Source of the DNA: an uncultured Paracoccaceae bacterium
Lineage (GTDB): Bacteria > Pseudomonadota > Alphaproteobacteria > Rhodobacterales > Rhodobacteraceae
DNA length: 64,000 nucleotides
NCBI GenBank assembly: GCA_947498645.1
Contig: CANMKS010000001.1
Coordinates: 620,001-684,000, forward strand
Reading direction: 5' to 3'
The position numbers were made by a program, and so were the translations under genes. Under the pieces are notes generated by a model. The model saw only the letters and a program-made list of their open reading frames with translations. It was not told where the DNA came from and made no database searches. Position 1 is the first letter of the stretch. Each line of letters opens with the position of its first letter. Positions 28,356 through 35,560 of the stretch are shown here, one piece after another.

Positions 28356-28433
28356 CTTTTCTCCTCCCTTGAGATGTTTTGTGCCGGTTTTTGCCGACAC
28401 GCTAATGTGAACGCGGAAAGGTCAATCTGTCAA

Positions 28434-28447
28434 ACTAATATTTTAGT
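28434..28447. promoter_or_regulatory. Candidate operator upstream of the glycerol operon
   Basis: ACTAA and TTAGT form an inverted repeat with a 4-base AT spacer, 79-92 bases upstream of the binding-protein ATG, in an AT-rich stretch. A TTGACA hexamer lies just downstream on the minus strand and could be the -35 of a promoter. Weak evidence without a regulator nearby. Confidence 0.35.
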
Positions 28448-28580
28448 AGAAAGACGAAATCAGCGTAACACCTTATTTTATATGATTATTTTGGATAAAG
28501 TTACGCGATAGCAATCCGGTACTTCGCGACACCCCGCCCCGCCAATTGCACGCCGCAAAGACGAAACTGAACCGGGAACC

Positions 28581-29915
28581 CTATACGGCGCGCGGCAGTT
28601 TCACGACGATCCTGGCACCACCCATCTCCTGAGAGCGGCCAACATCAATCGTGCCTTGATAGGCCGCGACCAAATCAGATGCGATAGCCAGACCCAAGCC
28701 TGTACCCGGTTTGGTTTGGTCCAGCCGTTGGCCGCTGATCAGCACGCGTTTCTCGCCATCTTGCGCAATGCCGTCACCGTCATCTTCAACGCTTATCTGC
28801 ACCCATCCGTCAGAGGACGCCGCACTCAGGCCAATCGCGGACTTCGACCACTTGAGTGCGTTATCCAACAGATTGCCAAGGATCTCTTCAAAGTCGATCT
28901 GATTAATTTTTGCATGCAGGTCGGGCGGAACATCCAATATCACCTCGCGGTGCTTGTTTTTGGCCAATGCGGTAAATGCGCGCCCCAGACGTGACAGGCT
29001 GACATCCAGACTGGTGATCTCTTTTTCCGAAGCCCCATCTTGCGAGGCTTTCATCCGCGCAAACGAACGGTTGAGCTGGGCATCCAGACGGTCAAGCGCA
29101 TTGATGCCGCTTTGCACAGCTGCGCCGCTCAGTTGCAGTTCAAACAATTCATTACGCAACACCGAGGACGGCGTCTTGATCGCATGGGCCAGATCAGCGG
29201 TTTGCCTGCGGGACCGGTCAACAATGTCCCGGTTGCGGGCCAGAAGGTTGTTGATCTCAGTGACAAGTGGACGGACTTCCAACGGATAGTCTTCTGTTGG
29301 CAGCTCACCCTCATATTCGTCACGCGCAATGACGTCCCTGCGCAACTGCGATAGCGGCCTTAGCGTGAACCAGACAATCAGCAAGGCACCGGCGATCGCC
29401 AATACACCAACAAAAGCAAAAGAGATATTCAACCGGCGTCTGAGTTCGGCCTGATCTGAATCAATCGCTTCGGTTGATAAGGCAACTTTGACAACCCAAC
29501 TTGATCCATCGTCAAGCATCACCTCTTGGGACAGCACGCGCAGTTCCTGATTTGCAGGTCCGGCAATATTCTGCACGGCGGCATCGGCACCGGGTGATGG
29601 AACCGCGGGCAAAAGGGAATCGGCCATTGAACGGGACACGAGTACACGTCCGTCATCGCTTTGGGCCTGCCAGTAGGTTCCCGAAAACGGTCTTTGATAA
29701 ACAGGGTCGCCGATCTGGCCGGGCATCTCGTCGGCCTCGCCACGGCTGTTTGCCAATGCCACAACAACCTGCGCATGTCGCGCCGACAGGAATTCATCAA
29801 ACCGCGAAAGCGTCAGGCTATCAAGATAGTTGCCAACTGCATTTGTACCGGCCACGGTGACAACTGTGGCCCATATTGCCCCCCCGGCAATGGCGCGGCT
29901 GCGAAGGGACTTCAC
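28581..29915 (-). CDS. Sensor histidine kinase
   Basis: A 444-residue membrane sensor. One transmembrane helix near residues 8-26 and another at about 164-184 enclose a periplasmic sensor of about 140 residues without a recognised fold. A HAMP-like linker and the phospho-acceptor motif LAHAIKTP (His 244) follow. The catalytic domain has the N-box NLLDNALKWS (348-357), G1 EDDGDGIA (377-384) and G2 GTGLGLAI (404-411). The start overlaps the response regulator stop (ATGA). It is the last gene of the operon with the PepSY protein, so it may sense a membrane or envelope cue. The signal is unknown. Confidence 0.9.
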   Translation of the reverse strand: MKSLRSRAIAGGAIWATVVTVAGTNAVGNYLDSLTLSRFDEFLSARHAQVVVALANSRGEADEMPGQIGDPVYQRPFSGTYWQAQSDDGRVLVSRSMADSLLPAVPSPGADAAVQNIAGPANQELRVLSQEVMLDDGSSWVVKVALSTEAIDSDQAELRRRLNISFAFVGVLAIAGALLIVWFTLRPLSQLRRDVIARDEYEGELPTEDYPLEVRPLVTEINNLLARNRDIVDRSRRQTADLAHAIKTPSSVLRNELFELQLSGAAVQSGINALDRLDAQLNRSFARMKASQDGASEKEITSLDVSLSRLGRAFTALAKNKHREVILDVPPDLHAKINQIDFEEILGNLLDNALKWSKSAIGLSAASSDGWVQISVEDDGDGIAQDGEKRVLISGQRLDQTKPGTGLGLAIASDLVAAYQGTIDVGRSQEMGGARIVVKLPRAV

Positions 29916-30574
29916 GTGTCAAGTTGGATCGAATAGCCTCGACCATGTTCCGTTTGGATCAAGTCATTCCCCAACTTCTTGCGAAGCCGGGTGACAAAGA
30001 CAGCAATCGTGTTGGAATCGCGATCATCGCCATATTCATAGATATGTTCCGACAGTTCTGTCCGCGAAATCGGGCGATTGGCATTGTGAAAAAGGTAGGA
30101 CAGCACAGCGGTTTCCTGTGCCGTCAGCATGATTTGAAGCTGATTAAGGGTGACCCGACCATTCCTGCTGTCAAAGCTGACGCCGTTCTTTTTGAACATC
30201 GGATTTCGTTGCGTTGAATTCCGGCGCAATAGGGCGCGTGAACGCGCCAGCAGCTCTGGCACATGAAATGGTTTTGTCAGATAGTCGTCCGCGCCTGCAT
30301 CAAGCCCGTCAACACGGTCTGCCCAGCCATCGCGCGCCGTCAGAATAAGAATGGGGATGTCGATGCCGGCGTTTCGCCACGCTTTCAGAACCGTGATACC
30401 GTCCAGCTTGGGCAGGCCAAGATCCAGCACGATCAGGTCATAGGGCTCGGTTTCGCCAAGGAACTTTGCCTCTTCGCCGTCAGGGGCCAGGTCAATTGCA
30501 TGTCCTTCCCTTGACAGGGAAAGCCTCACTTGTTCAGCGAGCTCGATATCATCTTCGGCAACAAGAATACGCAT
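29912..30574 (-). CDS. OmpR/PhoB family response regulator
   Basis: A 220-residue two-domain regulator. The receiver domain carries the acidic pair EDD (7-9), the phospho-accepting Asp 51 (VLDLGLPKLDG) and the conserved Lys of YLTKPF. The C-terminal winged-helix DNA-binding domain includes AQETAVLSYLFHNA and DRDSNTIAVFVTRLRKKLG. It probably activates or represses its own operon, which starts with a small acidic ORF and the PepSY gene; tandem palindromes upstream of that ORF are candidate sites. The gene lies 54 bases downstream of the PepSY stop. Confidence 0.93.
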   Translation of the reverse strand: MRILVAEDDIELAEQVRLSLSREGHAIDLAPDGEEAKFLGETEPYDLIVLDLGLPKLDGITVLKAWRNAGIDIPILILTARDGWADRVDGLDAGADDYLTKPFHVPELLARSRALLRRNSTQRNPMFKKNGVSFDSRNGRVTLNQLQIMLTAQETAVLSYLFHNANRPISRTELSEHIYEYGDDRDSNTIAVFVTRLRKKLGNDLIQTEHGRGYSIQLDT

Positions 30575-30628
30575 ACAAGAAACTGCTAATGAGATGCGCC
30601 CGAAATTGCCAGAAAAATGAACGCGGGT

Positions 30629-31168
30629 CTAGTTTCCGCGGCCGTTACCATTTCCGCCGCCGGAATTGCCGTTGTTACCCGAGTTGCCATTGCCGTTACC
30701 CGAGTTACCATTGCCGTTGCCAGAGTTACCGTTGCCGTTGTTACCCGAGTTACCATTTCCGTTGCCGTTATTGCCCGAGTTACCGTTGCCGTTCCCGTTT
30801 TTACCTGAGTTACCGTTGCCGTTGTTGCTTCGGGCCACTGCTGAAACGCTCTGCCCCATCTCGCTGTCATGGGAAACCCGCTGGCCGTTCACCCCGTTAA
30901 CGAGCAGCTCAATGACCGATCCGTCATCGCGCTTCAAAAGCAGTCGATATGTCATCCAGCCTTCGGACAGGAACCCGCGGATGTCTATCACATCGCCACC
31001 GAACGTCTCGGCGGCATCTGCTATTATGGCCTCAGCACCCAGGACTTGTTGTTGTGTAGCCAGTTGACGCATCTGTTCCTGAGACAGTTCGCGCATGTCG
31101 GCCGCCGCGCCCTGAGGTAGCAGACCCAATAAGGATGCGAACATAACTGCCCTGAATTGATTGCCCAT
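30629..31168 (-). CDS. PepSY-like exported protein with Asn/Gly/Ser-repeat tail
   Basis: A 179-residue protein in three parts. Residues 1-23 form a signal peptide (core FASLLGLLPQG, cleavage after AAA). Residues about 42-105 are a PepSY-like domain (GAEAIIADAAETFGG, FLSEGWMTYRLLLKRDDGSVIELLVNG read in two parts), a fold often linked to envelope regulation. Residues 114-179 are a low-complexity tail of NGNGNSGN-type units. The tail is likely disordered and hydrophilic. The gene is first or second in a unit with the response regulator and kinase, which suggests that it is a target or modulator of that system. The PepSY call is moderately confident. Confidence 0.75.
   Translation of the reverse strand: MGNQFRAVMFASLLGLLPQGAAADMRELSQEQMRQLATQQQVLGAEAIIADAAETFGGDVIDIRGFLSEGWMTYRLLLKRDDGSVIELLVNGVNGQRVSHDSEMGQSVSAVARSNNGNGNSGKNGNGNGNSGNNGNGNGNSGNNGNGNSGNGNGNSGNGNGNSGNNGNSGGGNGNGRGN
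30632..30829. repeat. Short tandem repeats encoding the Asn/Gly tail
   Basis: About 200 bases made of recurring 6- to 9-base units (GTTACC, GTTGCC, GTTACCCGAG in plus-strand reading) that encode NGN and NSG steps in the PepSY-like protein. Such tracts are prone to slippage, so tail length may vary between strains. Confidence 0.8.
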
Positions 31169-31204
31169 TTTAGTGATCTATCTTCATACTTATTAATACG
31201 GCCT

Positions 31205-31387
31205 TTAGGCCACGAGGGTAGATGTATCCCATCTATCTTCGATGTCACAAATAACGCTATCGACACTGGGAAAACGAGCAGAATCTGTAGCGACTGCGTC
31301 AATCGCACCGGTCATGATCTCAATCTCGTCATGACTGATTTTTTCGTCGCTGGAGTCACTCAAGAAGCTAAAGCTAGTCACGATCAT
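31205..31387 (-). CDS. Small acidic protein at the head of the PepSY/two-component operon
   Basis: A 60-residue frame with about a quarter Asp/Glu (for example DSSDEKISHDEIEIM) and no signal peptide. It is preceded by a strong ribosome binding site, GAGGAG, about ten bases before the ATG, and ends 36 bases before the PepSY-like gene on the same strand. These features favour a real gene. I recognise no family. It may be a regulatory or chaperone-like peptide; a leader ORF is an alternative. Confidence 0.5.
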   Translation of the reverse strand: MIVTSFSFLSDSSDEKISHDEIEIMTGAIDAVATDSARFPSVDSVICDIEDRWDTSTLVA

Positions 31388-31492
31388 ATCGTCTTTCTCC
31401 TCAACCTCTATGAACCGAGAGTTTCGAGAGTCCTCGTTCGGCTTATCCTAAGTGACACACAGCCAGTGAACCGCTTCGAAACGTGGCGTTAA

Positions 31493-31515
31493 TGAACTGT
31501 TCACAACTTGTGAAC
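31493..31515. promoter_or_regulatory. Overlapping palindromes upstream of the acidic ORF
   Basis: TGAACTGTTCA (31493-31503, 5+1+5) overlaps GTTCACAACTTGTGAAC (31499-31515, perfect 8+1+8). Both arms repeat the word GTTCA/TGAAC, and a further GTGAACC half-site sits at 31466-31472. The sites are 106-128 bases upstream of the acidic ORF start on the minus strand. They look like an operator for a dimeric regulator, possibly the response regulator of this operon. Confidence 0.6.
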
Positions 31516-31600
31516 TCAGCAAAACATATTTTTTACAAAGGCTTATATAACATCCGGAGGCGGAAAAGAGCGGCTATCGGTCCAACTGACCGCCCGAAAT

Positions 31601-32770
31601 TCATGACCCATTCATCGAATCGGACAACCTATTGCCCAGATTTCCCAGCATTGTCAGGCATTGTTCAAGCTGAGCGATCTCTATGAATTCATCTGCCTTA
31701 TGGGCCTGCTCGATCGAACCGGGCCCGCAAACCACAACATCCATACCAAGGGATTGGAAAATCCCGGCCTCAGTCCCAAAGGGCACCACATCGGCACCAT
31801 TGGCCCCGGTCAGCTCAGTGACAATGCGCAGCGCCTCATTGTCGTTCACCGGCATAAGTCCGGCAACTTCGCCAATGACCTCCGTTTCAATCGAAGCTTC
31901 AGGATAGACCGCGCGCATCTGCGGCAAGAGCACGTCATTGCAATATGCCGCGATGGAGGATTTGACGAAATCCGCGTCGTTGATCTGAACGGGTCGCATT
32001 TCCCAATCCACCTGCGCCTTTGGCGCGATGACATTATGCACGCTGCCCCCTTTGAGCGCGCCGATATTCAGCGTTGTCCATGGCGGCTCAAAACGGCTGT
32101 CATCGGGCGCCATGACCTTCAGGGTATCGCGCAAGGCCAAGAGCCGGCCAACGTATCGCACTGCATATTCGACCGCATTCACCCCCTGATCGGGGGCAGA
32201 GCCGTGGCCTTCAAGACCCTGAAACCGGGTGGTGTATTCGTAGCACCCCTTGTGCCCTTCGATGATCCGCATGTTTGTCGGCTCACCAATGATTGCAAGC
32301 GCAGGTTTGATACCGCAGTCCGTCAGGGATTGAGCAAGATGCCCCGCGCCGATGCAGCCGGTTTCTTCGTCATAGGTAAATGCGAAATGCAGCGGACGGT
32401 CACGTATGTTTTGCGCAAAATGCGGAGCCGTGGCGAGAGTGGCCGCAATGAACCCCTTCATGTCGCAAGTGCCGCGCCCAAAGAGTTTGCCATCCCGTTC
32501 GAGCATCTCAAACGGATCACTGGACCAGTCCTGATCGGTCACCGGGACCACATCGCTATGCCCGGAAAGCACAATACCCCCATCGCATGGCGGTCCGAGC
32601 GTTGCAAAGAGGTTGGCCTTCTTGCCGCTTTCCTCTTGGATGACTTCAACCCGCGCGCCGCAAGCCTCCAATCGCTCTGCAAGATAGGCGATCATCTGAA
32701 GATTGCTGTCGGCCGAGACCGTCTGAAAACCGATCAGGTCTGCCAGAATGCCTTTGGTCTCTGCGATCAT
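31601..32770 (-). CDS. M20 family deacetylase, ArgE-like (possible N-acetyldiaminobutyrate deacetylase)
   Basis: A 389-residue zinc-dependent amide hydrolase. M20/ArgE motifs are clear: SGHSDVVPV (metal His/Asp) near 69, GRGTCDMKGF near 98 and the catalytic pair in TYDEETGCIG near 130. By sequence alone it is acetylornithine deacetylase. Its position four bases after a DoeA-like hydrolase gene suggests that it may instead deacetylate Nalpha-acetyl-2,4-diaminobutyrate, a one-carbon-shorter analogue of N-acetylornithine, in ectoine breakdown. Sure of the fold; unsure of the substrate. Confidence 0.8.
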   Translation of the reverse strand: MIAETKGILADLIGFQTVSADSNLQMIAYLAERLEACGARVEVIQEESGKKANLFATLGPPCDGGIVLSGHSDVVPVTDQDWSSDPFEMLERDGKLFGRGTCDMKGFIAATLATAPHFAQNIRDRPLHFAFTYDEETGCIGAGHLAQSLTDCGIKPALAIIGEPTNMRIIEGHKGCYEYTTRFQGLEGHGSAPDQGVNAVEYAVRYVGRLLALRDTLKVMAPDDSRFEPPWTTLNIGALKGGSVHNVIAPKAQVDWEMRPVQINDADFVKSSIAAYCNDVLLPQMRAVYPEASIETEVIGEVAGLMPVNDNEALRIVTELTGANGADVVPFGTEAGIFQSLGMDVVVCGPGSIEQAHKADEFIEIAQLEQCLTMLGNLGNRLSDSMNGS

Positions 32771-32774
32771 CGCG

Positions 32775-33959
32775 TCAGTCCTTCACAAAGAGTTTGCGGT
32801 CAATATTGCAAAGCGTTTCTGCCGGGCCATCGGTGCGGATCAGGATCGTCTCGGTTGTCTCAAGCCCCCATGTATCCATCCAGAGCGCGGGCATGAAATG
32901 GAAGGTCATGCCAGGCTCCAGTACAGTTTTGTCTTCGCTGCGGATCGAGGCCGTGCGCTCACCCCAATCCGGCGGATAGCTCAGACCAATGGGATAGCCC
33001 ATGCGGCCGGACCTTTCGATGCCATGCCTGGCCATGACCTGCATGAAGGCATCGGCAATGTCGCAGGTGCGGTTGCCTGCCCGTGCCATCTCTAGCCCAG
33101 CGACGATGCCTTCAAGCTGGGCCGCCTCTGCGCGCCGCATCTCATCGGGTGGCGTGCCCAGAAAAACGGTGCGGCAAAGCGGGGCGTGGTAGCGGCGATA
33201 ACAGCCAGACAGTTCAAAGAACGTGGCCTCTCCCGCGCGCATGGGTGCCCCGTCCCACGTCAGATGGGCGGCGGTGGCGTCCAGCCCCGATGGGGTGAGC
33301 GGGACAATCGCCGGATAATCACCCCAGTCATCACCCACGCCTGAAATACCCGCGTGCATGATATCCGCCACAAGGTCACTCTTGCGCACGCCGGGGGCTG
33401 CGCGTGCAATGGCAGTGTTGATGACCTTCTCGGAAATGCGGGCCGCCTTGCGGATAAAGGCAAGTTCGGCATCTGATTTGATCAGCCGCTGCCAGTTCAC
33501 CAGTGCCGTCGCATCCACAAGCGAGGCATTGGGCAGCTCTTCTGTCAGAACCGCGTGTGCCTTTGCCGAGTAATAGTAATTCTCCATCTCGACACCGATG
33601 CGCGTGCGTTCCAACCCGCGTGCCTTGATCTGCGCTGCCAGATCCTGCATCGGGTGGACCACAGTGGATTGCACAAAGTGGTCACCATAGCCGATGATGT
33701 TGTCGTGGTGCATCCAGCAGGTGCGCCGCCCACCCAGCATGTCCATATGCCGACCCCACCAGATAGGCTCTCCCTCCATGGTCAGCAGCACGCCCTGATG
33801 CACATAAAACGACCAGCCGTCATAGCCGGTCAGCCATGCCTGATTGGACGGGTCGGTGACAAAAATCGCATCCAGCCCGGCCGCAGCCATGGCCTTGCGT
33901 GTCTTGTCAATGCGCCGATCATATTCTGACGTCGCGAAAGCAGCATTATGTGTTGTCAT
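32775..33959 (-). CDS. M24-family hydrolase, ectoine hydrolase (DoeA/EutD)-like
   Basis: A 394-residue pita-bread-fold protein, near the length of known ectoine hydrolases. Segments I associate with DoeA are LTGYDGWSFYVHQ near 51, NWQRLIKSDAELAFIRKAA, DYPAIVPL, HLTWDG, GYPIGLSYPPDWGER and the ending RKLFVKD. The first metal-ligand region of M24 peptidases is ELSG instead of the usual D-x-G, consistent with the metal-independent creatinase/DoeA branch. It would open the ectoine ring to Nalpha-acetyl-diaminobutyrate. AAAGGA precedes the ATG. A related amidine substrate is possible. Confidence 0.7.
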   Translation of the reverse strand: MTTHNAAFATSEYDRRIDKTRKAMAAAGLDAIFVTDPSNQAWLTGYDGWSFYVHQGVLLTMEGEPIWWGRHMDMLGGRRTCWMHHDNIIGYGDHFVQSTVVHPMQDLAAQIKARGLERTRIGVEMENYYYSAKAHAVLTEELPNASLVDATALVNWQRLIKSDAELAFIRKAARISEKVINTAIARAAPGVRKSDLVADIMHAGISGVGDDWGDYPAIVPLTPSGLDATAAHLTWDGAPMRAGEATFFELSGCYRRYHAPLCRTVFLGTPPDEMRRAEAAQLEGIVAGLEMARAGNRTCDIADAFMQVMARHGIERSGRMGYPIGLSYPPDWGERTASIRSEDKTVLEPGMTFHFMPALWMDTWGLETTETILIRTDGPAETLCNIDRKLFVKD

Positions 33960-33979
33960 CGTATTGTCCTTTCGCAGGG

Positions 33980-35353
33980 TTAACCAAGCACGGTTGTGAC
34001 GGCCCGATGGGTCGCGGCGACGATGCGGTCGGCCTCTGACCGGGTCAGGCAAAACGGCGGGGCAAACCCCAATATATCGCCCTGCGGCATGGCCCGCGCG
34101 ATCACATTGCTTTGCTCCAGCAGCTTGGCCGCGATCTGCGGCCCGATTTTGGCGCTTGGATCGTAGAATTGGCGACCGTCCTTATCGGCCAGAAATTCGA
34201 CGGCGCAGAGCATACCTTCGCCCCGCACGTCACCAACGTGGACGTGATCCGCAAAAGCGGCACGCAACTGTGCATTCAGATAGGCACCGACATCGCCCGC
34301 ATTTTCGACCAACCCCAGCGTATCAATCAGGTTGAGGTTCGCCACACCGGCAGCAGCCCCGATGGGATGAGCGGAATAGGTCCAACCATGGCCGATGGGG
34401 CCGTTTTCATCCGTGCCTTGTTCAAGCACCGACCACATCTTGCCCGAGACAATAGACCCCGACAGCGGCGCATAGGCCGATGTCAGCCCCTTGGCGATGG
34501 TGATCAGATCAGGGCGCATGCCATAGTGTTCGGCCCCGAACATTGTGCCCAGCCGGCCAAATCCGGTCACCACCTCATCAGCAATCAGCAGAATATCATG
34601 TTTGTCCAACACAGCCTGAATTGCAGGCCAGTATCCGGCGGGTGGCGGCACGATCCCCCCGGTACCCAGAACAGGTTCGCCGATGAAGGCCGCAATCGTA
34701 TCAGCCCCTTCGCGGGCGATCATTGCCTCAAGCTCTGACACGCAATGGGCGACAAAATCCGCCTCGCTCTGGCCCAGATCACCACGCCGGAAATAGTCGG
34801 GCGCTTCGGTATGCAGCACGCCCGCCAAGGGCAGGTCGAACTTCTTGTGAAACAGCTCCAACCCGGTCAGCGAACCTGTCATCAGACCCGACCCATGATA
34901 CCCTCGCCACCGCGAGACGATCTTTTTCTTCTCTGGCCGCCCCAGAATGTTGTTGTAGTACCAGATGAGCTTGATGTTGGTCTCATTGGCATCTGACCCC
35001 GACTGGCCGAAATAGACCTTGGACATGTGATCCGGTGCGCGATCCAGCACCATTTTGGCAAGGGTGATAGAGGCCTCGGTGCCGTGCCCGACATAAGAGT
35101 GATAATAGGCAAGTTCGCGGGCCTGATCTGCGATGGCCTCGGCAATCTCGGGGCGTCCGTATCCGACATTGACGCAATAAAGCCCTGCGAAAGCATCGAG
35201 CAACTGATTGCCGTCCCGATCCTCGATGTGGCAGCCCTTACCGCCTGTAACCACGCGCTGCGGCAGGTTACCTCTGGCAAACTCGGCCAGATGGGTGGAG
35301 GGGTGAAAGAAGTTTTCGCGATCCCATTGTGCGAGCATGTCATTGTGAAGCAT
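33980..35353 (-). CDS. Class III PLP-dependent aminotransferase (possible diaminobutyrate or omega-amino acid transaminase)
   Basis: A 457-residue aminotransferase with the class III PLP signature: [19 protein letters not shown] near 245, then the PLP Lys in [14 protein letters not shown] near 285. The N-terminal block [12 protein letters not shown] and the [10 protein letters not shown]-like loop ([12 protein letters not shown]) match the omega-transaminase branch. It is first in a three-gene operon with the DoeA-like and M20 enzymes, where it could act on 2,4-diaminobutyrate (DoeD role). A polyamine or beta-alanine substrate cannot be excluded. Confidence 0.82.
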   Translation of the reverse strand: MLHNDMLAQWDRENFFHPSTHLAEFARGNLPQRVVTGGKGCHIEDRDGNQLLDAFAGLYCVNVGYGRPEIAEAIADQARELAYYHSYVGHGTEASITLAKMVLDRAPDHMSKVYFGQSGSDANETNIKLIWYYNNILGRPEKKKIVSRWRGYHGSGLMTGSLTGLELFHKKFDLPLAGVLHTEAPDYFRRGDLGQSEADFVAHCVSELEAMIAREGADTIAAFIGEPVLGTGGIVPPPAGYWPAIQAVLDKHDILLIADEVVTGFGRLGTMFGAEHYGMRPDLITIAKGLTSAYAPLSGSIVSGKMWSVLEQGTDENGPIGHGWTYSAHPIGAAAGVANLNLIDTLGLVENAGDVGAYLNAQLRAAFADHVHVGDVRGEGMLCAVEFLADKDGRQFYDPSAKIGPQIAAKLLEQSNVIARAMPQGDILGFAPPFCLTRSEADRIVAATHRAVTTVLG

Positions 35354-35515
35354 GGCTTACCCTTCAGCTTTGGCGGCGCGCCGCCTTTGATGTTGAATGG
35401 AGCCAGATGCACGCGTTGGACCTGATCAGGCCCAGATTGTAAGCAGAAAGGCTCCGCTCACCCAAGCAGCAGCGCGCAATGCCTTTATTGCCAAGGTATG
35501 ATGTATTTGAACCAT

Positions 35516-35544
35516 GGCTGATCAGCCAAAATCAACTGATTTTG
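35516..35544. promoter_or_regulatory. Two adjoining palindromes upstream of the aminotransferase operon
   Basis: GGCTGATCAGCC (35516-35527) is a perfect 12-base palindrome that shares its last base with the inverted repeat CAAAATCA-ac-TGATTTTG (35527-35544). They lie 163-191 bases upstream of the aminotransferase ATG and 16 bases after the amidohydrolase stop. Candidate operator or transcript-end structure. Confidence 0.5.
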
Positions 35545-35560
35545 TTGCGGTCAGGCGTTT

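Noticed and set aside
28356-28580. Additional small gene between the kinase and glycerol operons
   Set aside because: No frame with a plausible ribosome binding site; it holds the AT-rich promoter region of the glycerol operon only.
30632-30829. Possible CRISPR-like repeats
   Set aside because: The units are only 6-9 bases, have no spacers and are in frame with a protein tail.
30586-30870. Frames on both strands within the Asn/Gly repeat tract
   Set aside because: Low-complexity DNA is open in several frames; only the minus-strand frame that continues into the signal peptide and PepSY domain is supported.
31157-31492. Plus-strand frame of 111 codons antisense to the acidic ORF
   Set aside because: No ribosome binding site and no family resemblance; the opposing frame has a strong ribosome binding site.
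31601-32770. Naming the M20 gene argE outright
   Set aside because: Motifs fit ArgE, but the operon with DoeA-like and aminotransferase genes makes another substrate plausible, so no symbol is given.
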